From the NCBI GenBank assembly GCA_014729565.1, contig WJJR01000438.1, positions 1-5,901 on the forward strand: a stretch of 5,901 nt of DNA, read 5' to 3'. Made by a program: the position numbers and the translations under genes. Shown here piece by piece: positions 1 to 5,876 of the stretch. Source of the DNA: Candidatus Zixiibacteriota bacterium (GTDB lineage Bacteria > Zixibacteria > MSB-5A5 > WJJR01). A model generated the notes under the pieces. It worked only from the letters and a program-made list of their open reading frames with translations, searched no databases and was not told the origin of the DNA. How positions within the stretch are numbered: the stretch's first letter is position 1; every line of letters begins with the position of its first letter.

Positions 1-746
1 AAATCAATGCTGATGGGGAAGTGACCCGCTTTGACCTCGCGTCCGTCGACGTTCAACGTTGTATACCGTCGACTAGTGTGCACCGAAATACTCGGGACCA
101 TTTCCCGTGCGCACTGGACGAAGTTCTTGCGGTCGCGCAATGTTTGAAAGCCCAGCAGATCGTAGGCGAGCAGACCACGTATCAACTCACCGGCCCAGGG
201 CAGGCGCCGGAACAGATCGAGCGACGGAAACGGTGTGTGCAGGAAATACGACAGTGGCTGTGTCACACCCTGCTCACGCAGAAAATGCCCGACCATGATC
301 AACTGATAGTCGTGCACCCAAATGAAGTCGTCTCCCGACACATTCGTTGCAATCGTTTCCGCGAATCGTCGATTCACCTGCAAATAGGTTTGGTAATTGT
401 CCAGTGAGAAGCGGCAATGGCCGAGCAGATCGTGAAAGAGAGGCCACAGCGCTTCATTGGCGAAGCCGCGATAGTATCTCTGTTCTTCCTCTTCGGTTAA
501 CGGAATCGCCACCACTTCGTAGTGGTTTTCATCCTTGTAGGTGGTGAGCAGGTCATCCAGCGGCACCTCGGGACCGCATCCCGGCCAGCCAATCCAGAGG
601 CCGCGATTGCGTTTCATCACCGGTTCTAACGCGGTGACCAGTCCGCCGGCGCCGGGCTCGATCCGCCATTGGCCATCTTGCACCGTGACACGAATCGGCA
701 ATCGGTTTGACACGACGACAAAGCGTCTATTCTCTTCATCTTCCAT
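1..746 (-). CDS. otsA: Trehalose-6-phosphate synthase (GT20), N-terminal 248 residues, cut by the window edge
   Basis: Transfers glucose from UDP-glucose (or another NDP-glucose) to glucose-6-phosphate, giving trehalose-6-phosphate in the cytoplasm. The reading frame is open from 746 to the left edge. Seen in the translation: SNRLP at residues 13-17, the glycine-rich GAGGL donor loop at 32-36, WIGWPG at 51-56, YYRGF..N..LWP..H around 91-105, HDYQL at 145-149, FLHTPFP at 168-174, DLLGFQT at 196-202 and FPISID at 243-248. By family knowledge Tyr92, Trp101, Asp146 and His170 match the glucose-6-phosphate-binding or catalytic positions of E. coli OtsA. The second half, with the nucleotide-sugar Arg/Lys pair, lies outside the window. 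I prefer the ATG at 746 because GGAGAG sits 4 nt before it; an in-frame ATG at 758 lacks a Shine-Dalgarno, and an in-frame TGA lies just upstream of that. The gene starts 307 bp after treT, so it may have its own promoter. No phosphatase (otsB) is visible. A related GT20 such as glucosylglycerol-phosphate synthase is possible but less likely. Confidence 0.93.
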   Translation of the reverse strand, partial: MEDEENRRFVVVSNRLPIRVTVQDGQWRIEPGAGGLVTALEPVMKRNRGLWIGWPGCGPEVPLDDLLTTYKDENHYEVVAIPLTEEEEQRYYRGFANEALWPLFHDLLGHCRFSLDNYQTYLQVNRRFAETIATNVSGDDFIWVHDYQLIMVGHFLREQGVTQPLSYFLHTPFPSLDLFRRLPWAGELIRGLLAYDLLGFQTLRDRKNFVQCAREMVPSISVHTSRRYTTLNVDGREVKAGHFPISID

Positions 747-933
747 CAGTCTCTCCATGACGACATATAATCAGTGAGGCCATCCATACTGAGTTCAGTC
801 ACGTTACCACAATGACATCTTACAAGATACACAATCCTGCGTTCGTGTACCGCCGGTATAATTCCCCATCGCGTCGGCAATCGTGATTTACCCGACAGTT
901 GTTGTCTTCAAATAATGCGCAATCAGTAATACA

Positions 934-982
934 CGATGCGCCGGTGGAAACGCAATCGCCGTGCGCCGACCCCAGCGCATCG
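934..982. repeat. Inverted repeat, 8-bp arms, in the treT-otsA gap
   Basis: CGATGCGC at 934-941 is exactly complementary to GCGCATCG at 975-982, with 33 nt between. The closing stem is GC-rich and could enclose a structured RNA or DNA element, but no T-tract follows in either direction and the interior shows no strong secondary stem. Confidence 0.45.
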
Positions 983-984
983 AG

Positions 985-1011
985 ACCGATTACCAATATA
1001 CGATTATCGGT
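985..1011. repeat. Inverted repeat, 6-bp arms, in the treT-otsA gap
   Basis: ACCGAT (985-990) pairs with ATCGGT (1006-1011) across a 15-nt loop. It lies directly beside the 934-982 inverted repeat. It is weak and could be chance. Confidence 0.3.
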
Positions 1012-1053
1012 GCGGATTTGTAATACAAACCCTGCCGAAAGATACAGGCAGTA

Positions 1054-2304
1054 TCATTCGCCGTTGGCGAAAATGCGGTCGGTGATACCGTGCGACAGTC
1101 CCAGCATCAATGTCAGGTACTCGCGCAGGTGACGCGTGTTGAGAAAATACTCGCGGACAAACTCACGGGCCGCCTCACCGATTTTCTGAATGCGATTGGG
1201 TCGCCGCAGCAGATACAAGATGCGGTGGGCCGCGCCCTCGGGAGAATTGACGAGGAAGCCGGTTCCGTAATCGAACACTTGCAGCCGGATGCCGCCGGTA
1301 TTGCCGCCGATCACGGGTTTTGATTTCCACATGCCTTCGGTCACCGTGAGGCCGAATCCCTCGCGGGTTGATTTCTGAATGACGATGTCGGCGGCGCGCT
1401 GCAAGGCATTGATCGTACGGTGAGCATCGCCCGGAAGGAATAACACATGCAAGTCGGGATCGTCGGCGGCTTCCTCCTGCACGGCGTTCAACACTTCGGC
1501 GCCTTCCGGATCATCGGTGGCGCCGCCACCGGCCAGTACCAACTGCACCGGTGCGTAACGACGCACCAGACGGTACGCCTCGATGACGCCGAGCGGATCC
1601 TTGAAACGGTCAAAGCGGGACACCTGCACCAGCAGCGGCCGCTCCGGATCGAGTTCAAATTGTGCGCGCACGTTGTCGATCTCCTCTTGCGGCAACTCGA
1701 TGTTCTTCTCCGAGAGCGGATCGATTGACGGCGCGATGATAAACTGTGAGTGCGTCATTGCCTGTGAAAATTGCGGCATGGAGAAGATCGATGCTTCGTA
1801 CAGCTCGACAAACGGACGCAAGAACTTCCACGCGACCCGCGACGGGTGCGACACGTCGATGTGGCACCGCCACACCCAATGCCCGCGTACATCGGTAATC
1901 AGTGACCGCAACTCCGCCGGCTGGGGATCGTGAATGAACACAAAGTCGGCATCGGCGAGCATCGGCCCGAGCCGTTCGGCCGCCGCGCGGTTGGCCTCGT
2001 GGTACGCATCGGCCCACTTCGGCGGAATCATGATGTCTCGTCCCTGCAGGCCGTTGTGCAGCGACTTGGTCATCTCATAAAAGCGCGCATCGCCCTCGAT
2101 CACTTCCCATTGCACATCCAGTCCCAGCTCGCGCATCAGCGGCACCATCCAGAACAGGATCTCGGCGACACCGCCGCCGGTGCGGGTCGAGTTGACATGC
2201 ACCACGCGCTGCCCGTCAAACCGGCTCGCCATCTGGTGCAATCCCGCAACCGCTTCGGGACCGGCCACCTCGGCGTAACGATCCAACATCGAGGAGGTCA
2301 TCAT
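1054..2304 (-). CDS. treT: GT4 glycosyltransferase, probable trehalose synthase TreT
   Basis: A 416-residue retaining GT-B glycosyltransferase. TreT makes trehalose in one reversible step from NDP-glucose and glucose. The N-terminal acceptor domain has HVNSTRTGGGVAEIL at residues 36-50, HDPQP at 125-129 and WRCHID at 145-150; the glycine-rich start and HDPQP are what I recall as typical of archaeal and bacterial TreT. The C-terminal donor domain has VSRFDRFKDP at 228-237, where Arg230 and Lys235 would hold the donor phosphates, LAGGG at 257-261, and the GT4 E-x7-E motif with Glu315 and Glu323 in EGFGLTVTE. There is no signal peptide or membrane segment, so it is cytoplasmic. The ATG at 2304 overlaps the stop of the upstream gene, and GGGGAGG (2310-2316) lies 5 nt before it, which supports this start over the internal ATGs at 2301 and 2289. 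Coupling to the upstream gene is likely. The neighbouring otsA fits a trehalose role. The alternative is a related GT4 such as retaining trehalose phosphorylase; the donor nucleotide cannot be read from sequence. Confidence 0.82.
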   Translation of the reverse strand: MMTSSMLDRYAEVAGPEAVAGLHQMASRFDGQRVVHVNSTRTGGGVAEILFWMVPLMRELGLDVQWEVIEGDARFYEMTKSLHNGLQGRDIMIPPKWADAYHEANRAAAERLGPMLADADFVFIHDPQPAELRSLITDVRGHWVWRCHIDVSHPSRVAWKFLRPFVELYEASIFSMPQFSQAMTHSQFIIAPSIDPLSEKNIELPQEEIDNVRAQFELDPERPLLVQVSRFDRFKDPLGVIEAYRLVRRYAPVQLVLAGGGATDDPEGAEVLNAVQEEAADDPDLHVLFLPGDAHRTINALQRAADIVIQKSTREGFGLTVTEGMWKSKPVIGGNTGGIRLQVFDYGTGFLVNSPEGAAHRILYLLRRPNRIQKIGEAAREFVREYFLNTRHLREYLTLMLGLSHGITDRIFANGE

Positions 2305-2966
2305 GCAGTCCTCCCCGCGAGCGCGTCGGTGACCGTGGCGATGAGTGTGTCTTTCAGTTCGCGCAGGCTGAGGAAGTAGAAGTCGAGCGTGGCCAGCCGT
2401 TGCGCCAGCGGATCGGCCTCGTCGCCAAAGCCGGCCAGCCAGGCGGTGAAGTCATCCAAACCGATCGGCGCTCGGCGGCGCGCCTCGATGAAATGGTAGT
2501 AAATCGATCCGAGATTCATCCCCTGGACCGCGCCCGGCAGATCCTCCTTCGACTGCAGATAGACACCGGTGCCGAAAACGACCGTCATCGCCTGGAGGAA
2601 GTGAAATTGATCGCCACGGTCGGCGGTGGGGTAGACCTCGGTTTCAGACAGGCGGTCATCGATGATATCGAGGGTGGCGACCCGGAGGTCTTCGAGTTCG
2701 GGATAGGTGTACGGATCGAGCACCCCCAGCCGCTCAGCCAGGACCGGATCGCGCAGCGCATGGGCCGCCCACACGGCGAAATCGTTGGGATATTCCGGAT
2801 CATCAAAACTCGGCCGCAGCTTGGTCTCGCAGAAGTGGTGATATAAGGAGGCCCGGGGGCACGCTTCAATGCGGTCGCGCAGTTCGCGTAAGTTGATCGC
2901 CGGCTTGAGATTAGCCGTTCGGGTGATGAGCGTGCAGCCCTGGACGTAGAAGGGGTCGTGGGTCAT
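2301..2966 (-). CDS. Uncharacterised protein with an internal duplication, coupled to treT (DUF5752-like)
   Basis: A 221-residue, probably cytoplasmic, mostly helical protein of unknown function. From memory it resembles the DUF5752 group, found near trehalose and other glycosyltransferase genes; I could not check this. The two halves (about 1-110 and 115-221) align with each other. SLYHHF (40-45) matches SIYYHF (154-159), NDFAVWAA (61-68) matches DDFTAWLA (171-178), and LAERL..LDPY (76-86) matches LAQRL..LDFY (187-197), each followed by an (E/D)L-rich helix. The repeated Ser, Tyr, His, Phe, Asp and Trp are candidate functional residues. There is no recognisable catalytic motif, signal peptide or membrane helix. 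The ATG at 2966 is the only plausible start (TGA TGA lies in frame nine codons upstream, no other ATG occurs before residue 127), but its Shine-Dalgarno is poor. Its stop overlaps the treT start by 4 nt, so a role tied to TreT, as partner or regulator, is a reasonable inference. Confidence 0.85.
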   Translation of the reverse strand: MTHDPFYVQGCTLITRTANLKPAINLRELRDRIEACPRASLYHHFCETKLRPSFDDPEYPNDFAVWAAHALRDPVLAERLGVLDPYTYPELEDLRVATLDIIDDRLSETEVYPTADRGDQFHFLQAMTVVFGTGVYLQSKEDLPGAVQGMNLGSIYYHFIEARRRAPIGLDDFTAWLAGFGDEADPLAQRLATLDFYFLSLRELKDTLIATVTDALAGRTA

Positions 2967-3032
2967 GGGTGCTGTCCATTCGGTCTCAAGTTGTCATCAC
3001 GTCATAAGCCGGAGACCATATTCTCTCTATCG

Positions 3033-3062
3033 GTAACATTTTCGGTTCCGCAATCCCGTCAA
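3033..3062 (-). promoter_or_regulatory. Weak candidate sigma70 promoter for the treT module
   Basis: On the minus strand TTGACG (3062-3057) is followed after 18 nt by TGTTAC (3038-3033). The -35 matches consensus at 5 of 6 positions and the -10 at only 3 of 6. It sits about 70 nt before the start of the first gene and downstream of the groEL terminator, where a promoter is expected. No operator is evident. Confidence 0.25.
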
Positions 3063-3098
3063 GGGCAAGAGGTTCACGCCCGGATCGGTGGGTGCTTT

Positions 3099-3116
3099 AA
3101 ACCGTTGAAACGGTTT
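3099..3116 (-). repeat. Small hairpin repeat, AAACCGT arms, TTCA loop on the minus strand
   Basis: Plus strand reads AAACCGT-TGAA-ACGGTTT: 7-bp perfect arms and a tetraloop. The loop matches other hairpins on both sides of groESL but the arms differ, which marks it as a member of a loop-conserved, arm-variable palindrome set. No T-tract of note follows on the minus strand, so it is not a typical terminator. Confidence 0.75.
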
Positions 3117-3138
3117 TCTGAGCAGATGTGATCGGACC

Positions 3139-3158
3139 CACCCAGTTAAGGCTGGGTG
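3139..3158 (-). repeat. Small hairpin repeat, CACCCAG arms, partly decayed loop region
   Basis: CACCCAG (3139-3145) pairs with CTGGGTG (3152-3158) around a 6-nt loop TTAAGG. On the minus strand the centre reads GCCTTAAC, a slightly altered form of the GCTTTAGC centre of the copy at 5613-5632, whose CACCTGGC arms are also similar. It looks like a diverged member of the same family. Confidence 0.7.
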
Positions 3159-3161
3159 TTA

Positions 3162-3215
3162 GAAAGGCATAGAAGTCCGCTGAAGCGGACTTGCGGTTCA
3201 CTGACAATGCCTTTC
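3162..3215. repeat. Outer 9-bp inverted repeat enclosing a hairpin repeat
   Basis: GAAAGGCAT (3162-3170) is exactly complementary to ATGCCTTTC (3207-3215). The 36 nt between them contain the hairpin at 3173-3192. A 9-bp perfect match at this distance is unlikely by chance, so the larger unit may be an outer stem with an inner hairpin. Confidence 0.6.
3173..3192 (-). repeat. Small hairpin repeat, AAGTCCGC arms, TTCA loop on the minus strand
   Basis: AAGTCCGC-TGAA-GCGGACTT has 8-bp perfect arms. Its reverse complement matches 19 of 20 bases of 5581-5600 on the other side of groESL, so the same element is present in opposite orientation on both sides of the operon. Confidence 0.85.
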
Positions 3216-3242
3216 GACGCCGTTGTGGCATACGAGCGTCGA
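3214..3242. repeat. Inverted repeat TCGACGC/GCGTCGA
   Basis: TCGACGC (3214-3220) pairs with GCGTCGA (3236-3242) across 15 nt. It shares its first two bases with the outer arm ending at 3215, so the two structures would compete slightly. It lies between the groEL terminator and the repeat cluster and could be a spent terminator or part of a larger repeat. Confidence 0.4.
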
Positions 3243-3258
3243 CACACGGTGACATCCT

Positions 3259-3293
3259 AAAAGAAAACCCCCGCTGCTACTGCAACGGGGGTT
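3259..3293 (-). terminator. Intrinsic terminator of groESL
   Basis: In the minus direction the stem is AACCCCCGTTGC (3293-3282), loop AGTA, then GCAGCGGGGGTT (3277-3266): 12 pairs including one G-T wobble. The tract TTCTTTT follows (3265-3259). It starts 25 nt past the groEL stop and is the strongest terminator in the window, separating groESL from the treT module. Confidence 0.93.
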
Positions 3294-3318
3294 ATTGCGT
3301 TCAGGTGAGACTGGCGTC

Positions 3319-4974
<1,656 letters not shown>

Positions 4975-5033
4975 TGCTAATACTCCTCTTTCGTTCTCTT
5001 GGGTTTACTGTATCAACCTGATGTCAGCGCGCG

Positions 5034-5324
5034 TTAGCTGACGACCGCGAGGATGTCCCCTTCGCGCATAATCAAGAATTCGTCGTTGTCGATGGTGACT
5101 TCGGTGCCCGAGTATTTGCCGTAGAGGACCCGGTCGCCCTTCTTGACTTCCATCTGGACCACGTCGCCCTTGTCGGTCCGGCGTCCGGCGCCGACTTCCA
5201 TGATCTCGCCCTGCTGCGGTTTCTCTTTGGCGGTGTCGGGGATAATGATGCCACCCTTCTTCACTTCTGTCTCAACGTCGAGAGGCTTAATCACCACTCG
5301 ATCACCCAATGGTTTCACTCCCAT
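5034..5324 (-). CDS. groES: Co-chaperonin GroES (Hsp10), 96 aa
   Basis: The heptameric lid of the GroEL folding chamber. Motifs: PLGDRVVIKP (5-14), the mobile loop with GGIIIPD (24-30) whose hydrophobic triplet docks on GroEL, the GEIMEVG.G strand (39-47), VKKGDRVLYGKYSGTEV (60-76) and EFLIMREGDILAV (82-94). The length is normal for the family. The start is placed at 5324 because GGAGGAGGAG (5330-5339) sits 5 nt upstream and MGVKPLGDRV matches known N-termini; an upstream in-frame ATG at 5348 would place the Shine-Dalgarno inside the gene. It is the first gene of the groESL operon, about 120 nt behind the CIRCE-controlled transcription start. Confidence 0.98.
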   Translation of the reverse strand: MGVKPLGDRVVIKPLDVETEVKKGGIIIPDTAKEKPQQGEIMEVGAGRRTDKGDVVQMEVKKGDRVLYGKYSGTEVTIDNDEFLIMREGDILAVVS

Positions 5325-5337
5325 CGTTACTCCTCCT

Positions 5338-5368
5338 CCGTCGTTCAAACTGGTTTGGCTGACGACGG
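5338..5368 (-). promoter_or_regulatory. groES leader stem touching the Shine-Dalgarno
   Basis: In the mRNA direction CCGTCGT (5368-5362) pairs with ACGACGG (5344-5338), and a small inner CAAA/TTTG stem lies within the 17-nt loop. The 3' arm takes up the first two G residues of the purine-rich ribosome-binding run (5339-5330). It may modulate or stabilise the leader; most of the Shine-Dalgarno stays free, so a strong switch is not shown. Confidence 0.4.
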
Positions 5369-5418
5369 CTATGTTGCGAGTTCACTTAACTCATTAAATG
5401 ACAGCGTCTTTTTCGTTG

Positions 5419-5445
5419 TTAGCACTCATCGTTTGTGAGTGCTAA
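5419..5445 (-). promoter_or_regulatory. CIRCE operator (HrcA binding site)
   Basis: TTAGCACTC-N9-GAGTGCTAA, a perfect match to the CIRCE consensus, including the 9-bp spacer. It begins right at the predicted groESL transcription start and is transcribed into the leader. Established role: the repressor HrcA binds it under normal conditions and loses activity on heat shock, when GroEL is titrated by unfolded protein. hrcA is not in this window. Confidence 0.98.
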
Positions 5446-5452
5446 CAGGGTG

Positions 5453-5482
5453 ATTATACGCATCTAAGCCCGTTAGATGCAA
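5453..5482 (-). promoter_or_regulatory. groESL promoter, sigma70-like
   Basis: A consensus -10 TATAAT (5458-5453) sits 18 nt after TTGCAT (5482-5477), a weak -35. A run of seven A residues on the minus strand (5491-5485) lies just upstream and could act as an UP-like element. The predicted start near 5446 abuts CIRCE, the usual arrangement. A perfect TTGACA lies at 5496-5491 but is 32 nt from the -10, too far to serve it. Confidence 0.75.
5460..5480. promoter_or_regulatory. Perfect inverted repeat inside the groESL promoter spacer
   Basis: GCATCTAA (5460-5467) and TTAGATGC (5473-5480) are exact complements around 5 nt. The element fills the space between -35 and -10 and overlaps the -35. It is unlike CIRCE and could be an operator for a second regulator. 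On the plus strand it is followed by AAAC and seven T residues, so a weak plus-strand terminator is an alternative, although no plus-strand gene lies before it. Confidence 0.55.
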
Positions 5483-5538
5483 ACTTTTTTTGTCAATTCG
5501 GGAGGTGGATGATAGCCAGCGCGATGGGGATTTGGGAG

Positions 5539-5558
5539 AGTTCGCTTCAGCGGCAACT
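5539..5558 (+). repeat. Small hairpin repeat, TTCA loop, with a 2-nt bulge
   Basis: AGTT-CGC (5539-5545), loop TTCA, GCG, bulge GC, AACT (5555-5558). The centre CGCTTCAGCG equals that of the AGTCCGC copies, so it reads as a diverged copy with altered outer arms that still pair. It sits inside a 7-bp outer inverted repeat, ATAGCCA (5512-5518) and TGGCTAT (5574-5580). Confidence 0.65.
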
Positions 5559-5581
5559 GGCGGGTTGTCACGATGGCTATG

Positions 5582-5599
5582 AGTCCGCTTCAGCGGACT
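5582..5599 (+). repeat. Small hairpin repeat, AGTCCGC arms, TTCA loop
   Basis: AGTCCGC-TTCA-GCGGACT, 7-bp perfect arms. It is the opposite-orientation partner of 3173-3192 on the other side of groESL (19 of 20 bases over 5581-5600). Confidence 0.85.
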
Positions 5600-5612
5600 T
5601 AACGTGTTATAG

Positions 5613-5632
5613 CACCTGGCTTTAGCCAGGTG
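5613..5632 (+). repeat. Small hairpin repeat, CACCTGGC arms, TTTA loop
   Basis: CACCTGGC-TTTA-GCCAGGTG with 8-bp perfect arms. The TTTA loop is a pyrimidine variant of TTCA. The arms resemble the diverged copy at 3139-3158. Confidence 0.85.
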
Positions 5633-5660
5633 AATGCGAGCCCTTCCAATGACTCTCTGG

Positions 5661-5676
5661 CCCGGCTTCAGCCGGG
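5661..5676 (+). repeat. Small hairpin repeat, CCCGGC arms, TTCA loop
   Basis: CCCGGC-TTCA-GCCGGG, 6-bp perfect GC arms. Enclosed by AATGAC (5648-5653) and GTCATT (5684-5689). The stretch 5656-5676 recurs exactly as the reverse complement at 5697-5717. Confidence 0.85.
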
Positions 5677-5696
5677 TGGGCATGTCATTACCAACC

Positions 5697-5712
5697 CCCG
5701 GCTGAAGCCGGG
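5697..5712 (-). repeat. Small hairpin repeat, CCCGGC arms, inverted copy
   Basis: CCCGGC-TGAA-GCCGGG on the plus strand. With the neighbouring copy it forms a pair of 21-nt inverted arms (5656-5676 and 5697-5717) separated by 20 nt, so it can fold as two small hairpins or one long one. Confidence 0.85.
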
Positions 5713-5740
5713 CCAGATTGAGAATCGTGGCCCCGTGTCC

Positions 5741-5758
5741 ACCCGGCTAAAGCCATGT
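5741..5758 (-). repeat. Half-decayed hairpin repeat, TTTA loop on the minus strand
   Basis: Plus strand reads ACCCGGC-TAAA-GCCATGT. Only the inner GGC/GCC pairs well; of the outer positions two pair and two do not. The CCCGGC side matches the 5661-5712 copies and on the minus strand the similarity runs on past the stem (GGGTGG.CA), so the unit has a head and a tail rather than being only a palindrome. Confidence 0.55.
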
Positions 5759-5825
5759 TTTATAGCGATTGTCAGAAGTATTTTCCGTTAGCAGAAGTCC
5801 CCGTTCAGTCGTCAACCCTCCCCTG

Positions 5826-5850
5826 TCATCCCCGCGAAGGCGGGGATCCA
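5826..5850 (+). repeat. Palindromic repeat with CCCCGC-GAAG-GCGGGG core
   Basis: ATCCCCGC-GAAG-GCGGGGAT (5828-5847) is an 8-bp hairpin flanked by TC and CCA. It resembles the widespread intergenic palindromes of the CATTCCCGCGAAAGCGGGAATCC type, similar to Neisseria dRS3-like repeats (recognised from memory). It is the inverted partner of 5877-5901, with 22 of 25 bases matching. Confidence 0.8.
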
Positions 5851-5876
5851 TTTTGAACCCAGCCACGCGCGGAGAA

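Larger units (their letters stand above)
747..1053. other. 307-bp gap between treT and otsA, no gene found
   Basis: No plausible coding frame on either strand. It holds several inverted repeats: CTGCC/GGCAG (1032-1051, 10-nt loop) just after the treT stop but without a T-tract, ACCGAT/ATCGGT (985-1011), CGATGCGC/GCGCATCG (934-982), and a 12-nt dyad ATCTT-AC-AAGAT (817-828) about 70 nt before the otsA start. I could not pick a convincing sigma70 promoter for otsA. A TATAAT at 857-862 on the plus strand has no matching -35 and no gene behind it. The length and structure suggest that otsA is not simply the third gene of a tight operon. Confidence 0.6.
2967..3258. other. Intergenic region between groEL terminator and the treT module
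   Basis: No coding frame is credible here. The left part (2967-3070) probably holds the promoter of the treT module. The right part (3099-3242) is almost continuous hairpin-forming sequence: three TTYA/TRAA-loop hairpins, a 9-bp outer inverted repeat around one of them, and a further 7-bp inverted repeat. These are listed separately. Confidence 0.7.

Noticed and set aside
857..862. Plus-strand TATAAT as a promoter
   Set aside because: The position 17 nt upstream reads ATCCTG, no -35 resemblance, and there is no plus-strand gene downstream.
899..1132. 77-residue plus-strand frame crossing the treT-otsA gap
   Set aside because: It overlaps the 3' end of treT in antisense, has no Shine-Dalgarno and no family signature.
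5034..5348. Longer groES start at 5348
   Set aside because: It would add eight residues (MNDGGGVT) not seen in GroES and put the GGAGGAGGAG ribosome-binding site inside the gene. The ATG at 5324 fits both the family N-terminus and the Shine-Dalgarno spacing.
5460..5491. Plus-strand intrinsic terminator (stem followed by seven T residues)
   Set aside because: The 8-bp stem is mostly A-T, the T run is 4 nt away from it, and no plus-strand gene lies upstream. I kept it only as an alternative reading of the promoter palindrome.
5491..5496. Perfect TTGACA as the groESL -35
   Set aside because: It is 32 nt from the TATAAT, and no acceptable -10 lies 16-18 nt downstream of it.
5426..5683. 85-residue open frame on the minus strand upstream of groES
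   Set aside because: It runs through CIRCE, the promoter and four hairpin repeats, has no Shine-Dalgarno worth noting and no recognisable family.
5539..5758. CRISPR-like array
   Set aside because: The units are palindromes in mixed orientation with differing arms and irregular spacing, not identical direct repeats with uniform spacers, and no cas gene is present.
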